A DNA stretch of 64,000 nucleotides from Conchocele bisecta (GCA_029237695.1 CM055275.1:88834433-88898432), one strand, 5' to 3'; counted from the stretch's first letter, positions 48,491 through 57,929 are shown. Program-made: numbers and translations. The notes: a model not told the origin generated them from the sequence alone.

Positions 48491-48923
48491 AGAACGGAAC
48501 CAGGGCGACCAAAACTTTTTTCTGACAACTGATTAGTCTATTGGCTTAGTACATGGTTTGTGCACCGTATGATGTGTGGTTACTCGGCGACAACGGGCGG
48601 GAAGTCTACGGGATTTATGCTGCGGAGTCTGACTGGATCATTGGCGATTGCATGTAGACATGTGCAGTGGTGCATAAATGGCATAAACTACTATTTATTG
48701 CCATGGTAAACAGATTGATTCAGAATGGGTTACCAGTACAACATTAGTTGTTACTATCAACTTTCTGTAGTATTGATAGAATATGTTTATATTAATTAAA
48801 CAAAGTGGAATATAAGTTTGCTGTGGATGAATTTGCGATAAACTCATGTGGGAACACTGAATGTAATATGTCACTTAAAGAACAACTTGAAAGAGATTTG
48901 TATGACTAATGTAGCGTTTGAAG
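48491..48923. other. No gene seen
   Basis: Unassigned sequence between two repeat blocks. Confidence 0.35.
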
Positions 48924-49640
48924 AAAATTTGCCCCTAGGGGTAAAATACCCCTGTTCCGTTTATATGACGAAAATTTGCCCCTAGGGGTATTTCTAATGT
49001 ACCCTTTATATGACATTTAAAAAGTGGAGGTCAACTTATGATCAAGTGTATTGTGTTGAACACGATTTGTCCGCCTGTACGTGATATTATCCACGAGCTT
49101 TAGCTGGTTTTTGACGCAGACAAACGTTTTCAGATTGAACGTTGCCTGGACAAAAGTCGGTGTCCGATCTCCGTACTCCGGCAAAACCGACAATGTCTAT
49201 TATCAGACCTGCGTATCAGAGGATGTAGTCAATTAAATGAATTTGATGAAATATTATTACATTGGTTATTTCGTAAATATCCAGAGATCACGACCGCCCC
49301 TGTTTAAAATAGTTTCTAACTGTGACAGGATATAAAATAAATTCACAGGAATCACAGACGGACACATGAACAGATAGACGCGCGTAGTACTAAATGCGAC
49401 CCACCATTATCCTGTATGTGACAACTATACATATTGGACGACGACAAAAAAGGTTTGACCCCTGGGGTAAACTTAATGTACCGTTTATATGACGAAACTA
49501 CCCCTAGGGGCAAATAAATTTGCCCCACCTCTTGGGTAGGGGTATTTTACCATAGGGTTATATTTACCCCTAGGGGCAAACGCGTTCACATGACATTAGT
49601 TTGCCCATAGGGGCAAATTTGGTCATATAAACGGGGCATA
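48924..49640. repeat. Foldback element built of TTTGCCCCTAGGGG palindromes
   Basis: Repeated AATTTGCCCCTAGGGGTA and CCGTTTATATGAC words at the left (48,928-49,018) are inverted at the right (49,470-49,640). Several are perfect local palindromes (TTTGCCCCTAGGGGCAAA type). The central 450 bp (49,020-49,440) is unrelated sequence and carries no recognised gene. Confidence 0.8.
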
Positions 49641-50299
49641 AGTAATCTGCTATTATTTCGAAATTAATTATTTTCATAAAGCGACGGAGTCTGACACCGG
49701 TGCTACGGAGTTAGCATGATAAGAATATCAGCGCTACGGAGTCTTCATGATTTATTATCTACAAATTGTAATCAACTTGGAGACGTTGTATGTCCTTGGT
49801 AGGTATATGTTCAACTCTTATTATATAATGATATGAGTTTTTCCTTCCGCAAGAAACTATATGTTGTGACAACTAATTATAACCGTCTCGTCAATACGGT
49901 TCCAATTATGTTCACAATATATACTTTCGTGTAGTTCTCTTGTTTCCACTGATCAGTTAATGCAGAAAGTACGGAAACGTGTCATGCCCACGTGGCCATG
50001 GTCTTAGTTAGTAAGAGCACGCTTCATGTAATAAGACGGAAATAAGAGCACGGTTATTGTGCATAACCCCATACAAATTTAGCTCCGCCCACCTCGCTAG
50101 CTTCATTTATGGAAAATATACCACATGCGTGTATAATGCTAAAGGTCTTTGGGCTATGGTACAAGTGATTTTGTTGGTCGTGTAGGGACACATTACTTGA
50201 GATCAGGATATTGTAAATTCAGATTTCAAACTGCAGGGAGGGAGCAAAGTCATAAATATGTTGCATGTAGTAGAAATATTTACTACGTAAGGCGTACAC
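49641..50299. other. Mostly unassigned; one hairpin
   Basis: A hairpin at 49,858-49,925 (TATATGTTGTGACAACTAAT, ACCGTCTCG, then complement) is a relative of the palindrome at 30,831. Two TACGGAGT(C/T) phrases occur near 49,700. The open frame at 50,149-50,484 overlaps the next repeat and is not credible. Confidence 0.4.
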
Positions 50300-50640
50300 G
50301 AATTGGCTGGAAAATGTTCAACTTTTCCAGGTTTATTGAATTTATCAAAACCTTTAATTATTGGCATAAGAGGGATATAAAATCACTAGAAACATGTTTT
50401 GACATATCATATATCCATGTTCATATTACCAAAAACGACATAAGTATGTGCCAAACTCCCGGGACCACCAAATGCAGCTCATGAAGACGTGTTTGCTGCG
50501 CCATATTTCATCAAAATGTGTTGCCTATTAAGGAAAATATTAAATAATACTTATTTTGGAGTGTGCGCGCTTTCAGCACTTTCAATCATTGTTGTTGTTG
50601 TTGTAACCACGTGATCAGGCACCTTGGTTTACACCACTCT
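50300..50640. repeat. Inverse partial copy of the 33,058 TIR element
   Basis: CCACCAAATGCAGCTCATGA, TTGCTGCGCCATATTTCATC and GTTGTAACCACGTGATCA match the reverse complement of 33,058-33,200. Confidence 0.75.
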
Positions 50641-50734
50641 CAAGGTGTGGGATCACATGGTTTCCGAACCCGATTCTCCGACGTGACGTAAACTGTGACG
50701 TAATTTTTACAGTAGATTTTTTTAACCAGATGGC

Positions 50735-51240
50735 CGAGGCCCGCATGTCGAGCCCACCTAGGCATTTGATGTCTCAGTGTGTATTTATTTGAAGTTTGAA
50801 TTAAGGGTTGTGGAGATATAAGGTAGTTACAAAATATGTAAAAGCATTTAACGCAAATGTTAAAGTCATTTGACCTTGATCTTGGTCGTGTGGGCTGCAT
50901 GGGTGGGCTATAGAATGAAAATATGGATGATAATAAATATTTTGTTGAAGTTTGAAGTAAATCAGAGTAAGTGTTGTGGAGATATAAGGTATGTAAAATC
51001 TTTAACACAAATTTCAAAGTCATTTTACCTGACCTTGGGAATGTGGACCATATGCAGGCTATGGAATGAAAATGTGGATGATGAAAAGGAAGTATTGTAA
51101 GAAAATTGGAGTAACAATTGTGGAGATATAAGGTATGAAAAAAACTTTAATGCAGATTTTATGATAACGCAAACTTCTAAGTCATTTGACCTTGACCTTG
51201 GGGCACAAGGGCCGCATGCACCGAATGATTATATGGATGA
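50735..51240. repeat. CCCGCATGTCGAGCC element with tandem units
   Basis: Starts GGCCCGCATGTCGAGCCCAC. Three internal units near 50,780, 50,940 and 51,080 share TTGAAGTTTGAA, GTTGTGGAGATATAAGGTA and CATTTGACCTTGA. Same family as 20,594-21,005. Confidence 0.8.
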
Positions 51241-51419
51241 TTACCAATAACAGGCCGTCAAGTGAGGGATTGGTAAAAACAATTAGGAAAATAGAAATTC
51301 AGACGGTGAAAAAATAGAAATAAAATAGGAAAATATAGTCTATAATAGGAATAAAATGTTATTTTAAGATTTGTTCCCAACAGATTGTATGGCCAACCTG
51401 ACCTTTTAATATTTGTATT

Positions 51420-51590
51420 GATAATTTTTGTTTTACCAGGTGACCTGATTATCATGAAATTATGCACACTTGATTGCATTTTTATGCTAAACAAATGAGT
51501 GAGCATAGCGAACAAGGTTTTGTTTAACGGTAGGACCCAATCGCAAGGGCATTATTTCATGATAATCTGCTAACCTGGTTAAATAAATAC
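51420..51590. repeat. Diverged copy of the 20,345 foldback
   Basis: TTTTACCAGGTGACCTGATT pairs with CTGCTAACCTGGTTAAATAA. TAGGACCCAATCGCAAG matches the inner part of the earlier copy. Confidence 0.65.
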
Positions 51591-51659
51591 CTTTTTTTAC
51601 ATTTCACACATACATTGTACATGTATTGTATAAAAAGCAAAACGAATTAAGTGTAAAAT

Positions 51660-51970
51660 ATATAGAGAATAGTAGGTTAGTGCCGTGAATGGCAAAACAT
51701 ATATGGCAAGGCTTAGGAAACGGGATGGGCGAGGCTCTGCCGAGCACATCCCGTTTCCGAGCCGCGCCAGATAGTTTTCCATTCACGGCACTAACCTTCT
51801 ATACTATTTATCCCGTCAACACCTACAAATGGCTTTAAAATGCAAACAAATAACCCCAGCCACCGCACATATTCATAGGCAGTGATTAGGTCGTATTGAC
51901 AGGATATCAAAAATGTGTCACGGTACCGTGTTTCACGGCACATACGCACTCTGTTGACGGGATAAAAATA
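51660..51970. repeat. Partial copy of the 30,338 large foldback
   Basis: AGAATAGTAGGTTAGTGCCG forms a hairpin with CGGCACTAACCTTCTATACT. The right-arm sequence (CCCGTCAACACCTACAAATG, CATATTCATAGGCAGTGATT) follows. Confidence 0.85.
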
Positions 51971-52249
51971 AAAATTATGCGAATTATTTTCTGGGGACAG
52001 GTCATAGTGACTGTCTTGTGATTCAGAGGTGTGTCTGAGAACATTATTTGATTGGTCGAAGGAAATACGTAACTGCCACGTTACTGATGTCATTTAAGAG
52101 CTCCTTATCAATTTGTTCCCTATTTATTACGGAAGAAAATCAATGATACATTTGTAAAAGTAAAATACGCATTTAATTTGAAATATGGGGGTATAATACT
52201 CTTTAGATACAAAATTTATCTGGAGCTCTGTCATTTCTCCGTATTCCAA
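51971..52249. other. No gene seen
   Basis: Unassigned AT-rich spacer. Confidence 0.35.
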
Positions 52250-53620
52250 AGGATTACCTCTGACACGATTCAGAAGTGGCAATTGTGTCTGTTTTGGAAA
52301 ATAAAAATCTTGTTCCGTTCCGTTACGTAAAGTACCAATTACCCTAGGTGATTAGTACTTTATGGAACGGAACGGAACGGAAGGAGATAATTTTTACACC
52401 AAATTGGACAAGAACTGCCGCGGATACAGGGCATGATGTAGAACAATTATGAGCACTACACTATTGCATCATTGTATTATGTATATGCCACTGTTAGCGC
52501 TTTTCAGTCCAGCGGGCATAGGGGTATATGGGGGGGGGGGTATATAATTGGTGACATTCTTGAAAACATACAGAGTGGCGGGTGAAGATTTAGACTATAT
52601 ATTCCAAAGGATTGCCTCTGACACGATTCAGAAATGATGTTTGTGTCTGTTTTGGTAAACAAAAAATCATGTTCCGTTCCGTTCCGTAAAGTACCAATTA
52701 CCCTAGGACAAATTAGGACAAGTACTGTTCCGGATAGGTAGATGGGGTGGTGACTTCCTTGAAAAAAATACAGTCACGGGGAAGTATTATACTACATATT
52801 CCAAAGGACTGCCTCTGACACGCTTCAGAAGTGGCATTTGTGTCTGTTTTGGTAAATAAAAAATCTCGTTCCGTTCCGTTCCGTAAAGTACCAATTACCT
52901 AGTCGATTAGTGCTTTACGGAACGGAACGAGCTATTTTTTACACCAAATTAGCACAAATACTGTGCCAGAGCGCATGGTGTGGAATAATTAATACAACTA
53001 CACTCTTCCATCATTGGATTGTGTATAAGGCACTGTTAACGTTTTTCAGTCCAGCTGGGTGGGGGGGGAGGGGGCGAGGTAGTTTCTTGGCAACATACGG
53101 AGTGGCTTTGGTTGCATTAGACTACATATTCCTGTTTTGGATTTTATTTTTAAAGGTTTGGTGTTTTGGTATTTTATTTTTAATTTTATAAATTAAATGC
53201 AGAGGCGTCGGAAGTGGGACGGCAAGGGCAGCGACCGCTGCCCAAATTTTTGGGAATAAAATGAAAAAAAAGTTTTTGGTGCGCGTCCGGGAATCGGGAC
53301 GTGTTTTTGGTAAACAAACACCATGGGAATCTCGACTGGCAAATTTCGGCAAATTCTAGGTCAAAGGGGAGATACCAATTCACCAAATTAGGACGAGTAC
53401 TGTTCCGGATAAGTAAATGGTGGGGGGGGGGGTGACTTTCTTGAAAAAATACAGTCGCGGGGAAGTATTATACTACATATTCCAAAGGACTGCCTCTGAC
53501 AGGATTCAGAAGTGGCAGTTGTGTCTGTTTTGGTAAATAAACAATCTCGTTCCGTTCCGTAAAGTACCAATTATCCTAGGTGATTAGTACTTTACGGAAC
53601 GGAACGGAACAAGCATCTTG
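52250..53620. repeat. Inverse GTTCC-hairpin block, several copies
   Basis: Reverse-orientation copies of the 45,660-47,740 unit: hairpins at 52,312-52,385, 52,865-52,932 and 53,548-53,612, half a hairpin at 52,672-52,705, and GCAGAGGCGTCGGAAGTGG at 53,200. Open frames on both strands (for example 53,122-53,352) repeat those in the earlier block and are by-products. Confidence 0.9.
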
Positions 53621-53772
53621 TTAACTAATGGTGTTATTAGCAACACGTTCAACGTATTGATATTGCATTATTAGGTTCAATTATGATGCACATTTTAATT
53701 AGTCACATCGTTAATTAACTGCATAAGTTTTTCAATTTCGATAATTACCCCACTTGGTACCCCAAACCGTGT

Positions 53773-53799
53773 TCTGTTCCGTTCCGTTCCGTTCCGTAA
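53773..53799. repeat. Broken GTTCC half-hairpin at the cassette boundary
   Basis: TCTGTTCCGTTCCGTTCC and CCGTAAAGTACCAATA form the left half of the hairpin family, but the right half is absent. The open frame of the next gene begins directly here, so this marks a junction. Confidence 0.7.
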
Positions 53800-54354
53800 A
53801 GTACCAATAGCCAAATAGTCCAAGTTGGTGAAGAGGATCATGCAGCACTTATTGAACTAGGTGGAAAAATAACAGAATTTCGGGAAGAGACCCGTACTGC
53901 GTTTACTGAAGTTTCTGATAAACTGAAACGTGTTCGTAGATCCGCGAACAGAGCACTTGAGGAGACCTCTGAAAAGATTCGTGCTGAGGCCCATACCTCT
54001 ATCGGGGCGCTTGCCGGATTGTTGAACACATCTGTAGAGCAGTTTAAGTTATTGAAAAAACAAAAACGTGTCATCACAGTTTGGGCTGAGAAGCGGGGCC
54101 CACTGAATGAGGGGCTCTATGAATATTCGTTCGGTGCCAAAGCGAGCAATAAATATGGGGGATACACCATGACATCTCCAGGTACGCTTCTCCGAATGGC
54201 GGTCTGCTCGGTTAATTCTACTGGTAAATCTGTGGGCAAGGTCGTCGTAAATCTCATACTGAATGGGGAAGAACAACCGGTTGGAGTCATTAAACCCGCT
54301 GGAGATAGTTCCGCGGTGATTGTGTTCGCCGGTGACGATCCAATTAGACTTTAA
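53800..54354 (+). CDS. Coiled-coil plus beta-rich 'fibre-like' protein, 5'-truncated, early stop
   Basis: A frame of 184 residues is open from just after a TAA at 53,797, with no Met before residue about 124, so the true start is missing or supplied by splicing (AG sites at 53,809 and 53,817). Residues about 14-88 are charged and heptad-like (FREETRTAFTEVSDKLKRV), as in a coiled-coil stalk. Residues about 95-184 are Gly/Val/Ser-rich and beta-like (EYSFGAKASNKYGGYTMTSP, then RMAVCS and VNLILNGEE). After the TAA at 54,352-54,354 the same frame stays open for 25 codons with similar beta character (INF..., then VTLLI) to a TAA at 54,430-54,432. That suggests a nonsense break. From memory, beta domains of this look occur in hypothetical proteins of cnidarian and arthropod mobile elements; not verified. 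The next gene starts 21 bp after the second stop. Confidence 0.6.
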   Translation, partial: STNSQIVQVGEEDHAALIELGGKITEFREETRTAFTEVSDKLKRVRRSANRALEETSEKIRAEAHTSIGALAGLLNTSVEQFKLLKKQKRVITVWAEKRGPLNEGLYEYSFGAKASNKYGGYTMTSPGTLLRMAVCSVNSTGKSVGKVVVNLILNGEEQPVGVIKPAGDSSAVIVFAGDDPIRL

Positions 54355-54453
54355 GAAGGTAGTGTTATTAACTTTGTTACGAAAATCACTGATCCGGTGA
54401 GTTCTTCCATTATTGTTACATTATTAATTTAACTTGATTTGTAAAATGTAATC

Positions 54454-55068
54454 ATGAGCGAATCACGGCTTCCAATTGTCAATACCAATCCACCAACACT
54501 GTATCCAATTCACGAAAGAAGTTTAGATTTTAGGTTGGATAATATCGTCGCTATGCAGGATATTTTAGTTAGAGAATGTACAAATAGAAAAAGAAATGCT
54601 AAAAAACATAAGCGCGCGGCGAACATAGCTGAAGCATCTAGTACGGTTCTGGCAAGTTTATCTGTAATGAGTGGTGCGGGGACTGCTGCAACGCTATCTG
54701 CAATTGTAACGGTTCCACTTGCAGGGGTTTTCAGTGGAATTACCGTTTTATCTGGAATACTTTGTATGGTAATTAGGGCGGCGGGTGGAAAATTCGAGAA
54801 AAAATGTAGAAAACACGATAGAATTTCCGTTCTCGCTAGGTCTAAGAAAAATAGCATCGACGTTATGGTGTCTAAAGCGTTGACCGATAATGAAATATCA
54901 AATTTAGAGTTTGAATCCGTGGTGAAAATGGGGAGATATGAAGAATTAAAAAATGATATTAGAATCAAAGCGCACGCCACCATGCCCAAGATTGAGGGTA
55001 CTGATTGGGATAAATTTAGAGAAAAACTTGGAGACAAAGTCGGAAGAAATGTTACAGCACCAATATAA
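54454..55068 (+). CDS. 204-residue protein with two-helix membrane segment, function unknown
   Basis: A complete frame with an ATG at 54,454 and a TAA at 55,066-55,068. Residues 43-56 are basic (RNAKKHKRAA region). Residues 62-108 are hydrophobic and small-residue rich (TAATLSAIVTVPLAGVFSG) and can form two membrane or packed helices. Residues 113-124 are again basic. Residues 125-170 form a charged helical segment with the pattern ISVLARSKKNSIDVMVSKAL, followed by LTDNEISNLEFESV and YEELKNDIR. I recall a similar S-K-x-x-S-I...SKAL-D-x-x-IS-x-x-EF pattern in hypothetical proteins of cnidarian and arthropod genomes; this needs a search. It lies in the same orientation as, and close behind, the fibre-like gene, as in a compact viral or mobile-element gene block. 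A holin- or SLATT-like role would be speculation. Confidence 0.75.
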   Translation: MSESRLPIVNTNPPTLYPIHERSLDFRLDNIVAMQDILVRECTNRKRNAKKHKRAANIAEASSTVLASLSVMSGAGTAATLSAIVTVPLAGVFSGITVLSGILCMVIRAAGGKFEKKCRKHDRISVLARSKKNSIDVMVSKALTDNEISNLEFESVVKMGRYEELKNDIRIKAHATMPKIEGTDWDKFREKLGDKVGRNVTAPI

Positions 55069-55502
55069 TTAATTAATTAATATAATAATTTATTAATTAA
55101 TAATAATAAACGATTTAAATAAAAAAAAGTTTTAGGTCCCGCCGAGGCTCGAACCTGCGCCAGCAAAACCCTTCTGGGCCCACCCCGCTAAGCCTTCGCT
55201 TAAATCTTTTCTCTTCTTTTTTTCTGGCTTAGCGAGGTGTGTCACGCTCACATCTCCTCCACCCCATCATTGGACCGATATCGCGGACCCCTCCTCTTCA
55301 TTACCTCCATCCGCTATAATGTGTAGAGCGGCCAGAGTGAAGTACATGTGGCGAAACCCGTCTCAGTGCTGAGACTATTGCTGGCGTCACAGCAATGTAT
55401 ACACGTGTTTATTTCTCGTATATAAACCTAACTTTGTTGGTGGAAATAAAAAAAAAAATTGTTATTTTATTAATTAATAAATTATTATATTAATTAATTA
55501 AT
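55068..55502. repeat. Perfect 36-bp AT-only inverted repeats around a 363-bp loop
   Basis: The left arm 55,068-55,103 and right arm 55,467-55,502 are exact reverse complements made only of A and T (TATAATAATTTATTAATTAA core). The left arm overlaps the last base of the preceding stop codon. The loop carries tRNA-like text and two small stems: GTCTCAG-TG-CTGAGAC (55,360) and ATTGCTG..CAGCAAT (55,378-55,397). It sits between convergent genes. Confidence 0.9.
55134..55200 (-). other. tRNA-like segment (A and B boxes), not an intact tRNA
   Basis: On the minus strand GGCTTAGCGGGGTGGGC resembles an A box, and GCAGGTTCGAGCCTCGG, about 30 nt later, matches the B-box consensus GGTTCGANNCC. The acceptor stem does not pair (GGCGGGACC has no partner at the 5' side) and the anticodon stem is imperfect. 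A second A-box-like GGCTTAGCGAGGTG lies at 55,226 on the plus strand, making a 9-bp inverted pair with CGCTAAGCC (55,186). Could be a decayed tRNA or a SINE head. Confidence 0.45.
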
Positions 55503-55788
55503 ATGTTTTCTATATAATAGGGGGTGTGCAGCTTTAAATTATAAATATTTTTCACAAAATTAATTAAATAACGAACCATCCCCGAAATTCGTGAACTATA
55601 TAACCCTCACTAAGTGTTTATAAACTGTGTACACACCACCTGTGTAAATCGATAGCCCGTTTACATACCATCGATAAGGAGAAATACACTCGGCTATAAA
55701 TAACCGTGTGTGTACCGTCTGTTTACCTCGGCTATAAATATACACATGTTCATAACCCGTGTAATTGGAACATTGTCGTCTGCTTAAA
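55503..55788. promoter_or_regulatory. Intergenic region with repeated CTCGGCTATAAATA motif
   Basis: CTCGGCTATAAATA occurs twice 38 bp apart (TATAAATA at 55,695-55,702 and 55,733-55,740). Each lies among GTGTGTACC/GTTTAC words. These resemble TATA boxes on the plus strand, but no plus-strand gene follows, so a promoter role is doubtful. Confidence 0.3.
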
Positions 55789-56169
55789 TTAATTAATAGT
55801 GTTTTTTCTGTTCAATAATAATGTTTCAATATCTTTAAAGGCGATATCGTAGAAATGTATATTCGTAAACGAATCGTTGGGTTTTAACAATTTTATATAA
55901 TACACCTTAGTTTCATATCCGATACGCATTATCCGTCTTAATGTTTGTATTTGCCTCTTGTATAGTTCGCATAATTGCCGGTATAATATTGTAAATGCAA
56001 CGTTTTTATCGGAGCGTAATAAATTACGCTGATATTTCATGTATTCGATATCGCCTAGTGTTTTCAATTTATATAATTTATATATAGGACTATAACCCCC
56101 GTATTCTTCGTAAACTTCTTCAACACAGCCATTATAAATTTTCAATGCCCATTGTATTTTATTATCCAT
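55789..56169 (-). CDS. 126-residue basic helical protein, member of a local paralogue pair
   Basis: Frame from an ATG at 56,169 to a TAA at 55,789. The frame also extends upstream to a TTG at 56,214, but the ATG is preferred because the neighbouring paralogue starts with the same MDNKI. It is rich in Tyr, Lys, Arg, Leu and Ile. The conserved core is DIEYMKYQRNLLRSDKNVAF followed by TILYRQLC, then YKRQIQTLRRIMRIG. No signal peptide or membrane segment. I do not recognise the family. It converges on the plus-strand genes across the inverted-repeat region. Confidence 0.6.
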   Translation of the reverse strand: MDNKIQWALKIYNGCVEEVYEEYGGYSPIYKLYKLKTLGDIEYMKYQRNLLRSDKNVAFTILYRQLCELYKRQIQTLRRIMRIGYETKVYYIKLLKPNDSFTNIHFYDIAFKDIETLLLNRKNTIN

Positions 56170-56217
56170 TTTCTCTAATAATATTTGTAGTGTTTTTTTC
56201 TGTTCAATTTCCAATTT

Positions 56218-56559
56218 CTAATAATAATTTTCCAATTTCTTCGTTAAAAGTGACGCGCACCAAAAATCGTTGATTTTAAACTGTTTTATAAAATTAGTTT
56301 GATAATGTTTCGGTAGTGTTTCTCCGATCCTATTTAGTCGCTTCATTACGCAAATTTGATACTTGTACTAGCGACATAATTGCCGGTATAATATTGTAAA
56401 TGCAACGTTTTTATAAGAGCGTAATAAATTACGCTGATATTTCATGTATTCGATATCGCATAGTGTTCTTATTTTACAGTGTTTTAATGCTGTAGAAACG
56501 TAAAGTTCTTCAACAAAGACATTACAAGATTCCAATTCGTTGCGTATTTTATTATCCAT
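56218..56559 (-). pseudogene. Second paralogue of the 126-residue protein, interrupted by one stop
   Basis: The ATG at 56,559 gives MDNKIRNELESCNVFVEELY, then the shared core DIEYMKYQRNLLRSYKNVAF and TILYRQLC. An in-frame TAG at 56,368-56,370 ends it after 63 residues. The same frame continues past the stop with YKYQI...RLNRIG, aligning to YKRQI...RIMRIG of the intact copy, until a TAG at 56,218. So it is a full-length tandem duplicate broken by one nonsense codon, unless that codon is read through. The N-terminal quarter and C-terminus are diverged. Confidence 0.7.
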
Positions 56560-56639
56560 TTTGTTATAATATTTTATTATAACCTATTCAATTTATCTGT
56601 TCAATTGGACGTGAAAAAAACATGATGTATTTATGACAC

Positions 56640-56867
56640 CAATATAATTGGGACTACAATACCACCACCAACTTTTGGTTGGAGGTGGTATCATTTTGAC
56701 TCCCTCTTTTCAAAATTATTTTCTCCAAAAATTCATAAATTTGCTGTAGGGAGACAATTTCATCGTTAACCAATTTTTGAGTTTTTCGGGGGTGGTGGGG
56801 GTAGTATATAGGGGTGGAAATGATATCACAGTAGGTGGTATCATTTTGACTCCCTATATACTACTTA
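56640..56867. repeat. Direct repeat block with GGTGGTATCATTTTGACTCC
   Basis: GGTGGTATCATTTTGACTCC occurs at 56,683-56,702 and 56,833-56,852, with ACCACCACCAAC-rich text before the first. No gene. It lies just outside the minus-strand paralogues. Confidence 0.7.
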
Positions 56868-57034
56868 ATGTAATAAATTCAGTATAATCATTAATTCTGC
56901 ATACTTGTAATCATCAAAAATGTGCAATGGTTAGTTCTATATGAAATAATGCATTTTGGGAAAAATAAATGATTACTCCCTCAAAGTATTCTTTGCTAGA
57001 TAAGCATACTTTGCAATTTTGATGAAATCGGCTA
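56868..57034. repeat. Half copy of family B MITE
   Basis: Begins inside the family palindrome (AATGTAATAAATTCAGTATA) and runs to GATGAAATCGGCTAC; the other half is absent. Confidence 0.85.
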
Positions 57035-57746
57035 CTGGACACTCAGTGGAATTCATGTGTTGTGTAGAATCTGTTGAATTAAGTTACGCAGTTACTTGTA
57101 AATCGTAAGTACAACTATGTGTGTTTTGTTGCGTCTTTTGACTACCATCGTACGATGACCCGATTATATACTCGTGCAACCGTTTGTGTCATGATATCTC
57201 TTGGGCTTTCCGTGTTTCGGTTTATAGTCTTCTGTTTTTATACAGAAACTATGTGACAATTGGACAATGCATTGACGTGTATCAGTGATCACACTGTGTT
57301 ACAACATTCAGATTTGTTTGTGAATAAATCATTATTTATAGAAATACATGTCCGTTCAAGATACTCGTTTTACTCATTTAAAAACAATTACACTCGCTCT
57401 CTGATGAACATCAACAACACACCAACTACCATTCGGAAGGCTATTGATGTTTTTCTTCTTCAGAATTGTTGAACATATGAATTGCATTATTGTGGAAAGA
57501 TTACATATTTATGTTTCACCATTAAATAAATTCTTTCTAGCAAATCCTCATTTCCTCATGCTACTCAACGGTGCATATGGTTCATGAAATTGATGTAATA
57601 TACAATGGAAGTTCTCTGAACCGGACACCAAGAAAACACGTGTGATCTTATGTTTGATGAGATTCTTGTCATTTATCTCAGGTGATAATGTATCTTCATG
57701 ATCGAATAGCACACATCTACGGCTCAGAATTTTAAAATGCAAGAAT
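57035..57746. other. No gene confidently seen
   Basis: AT-rich. GTTCTCTGAACCGGACACC at 57,611 resembles the terminus of the small element at 57,747. The open frame at 57,260-57,472 shows no domain signal. Confidence 0.35.
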
Positions 57747-57819
57747 TACAGTGAAACCTCTCTAAACCGGACACCCTGGGGACCTCCCAGGGTGTCCGCT
57801 TTAGAAAGGTTTCACTGTA
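57747..57819. repeat. 73-bp pogo-like foldback
   Basis: TACAGTGAAACCTCTCTAAA at the left and its inverse at the right, with ACCGGACACCCTGGG pairing to CCCAGGGTGTCCGC. The arms are 34 bp with a 5-base loop. CAGT ends flanked by TA fit a pogo/Tigger-type non-autonomous element. Confidence 0.85.
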
Positions 57820-57929
57820 TAACTAGTTTCACTGTATATCCCATGCCCGGTAAGACCGCATGGATCCGCTGCCTGAGACACAGTTGGAGGTCTATGGCCA
57901 GAACATGTGCTTATAAACATGATTCGGAA

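Noticed and set aside
55134..55200. Functional tRNA gene on the minus strand
   Set aside because: A and B boxes are present, but the acceptor stem has no 5' partner and the anticodon stem is imperfect.
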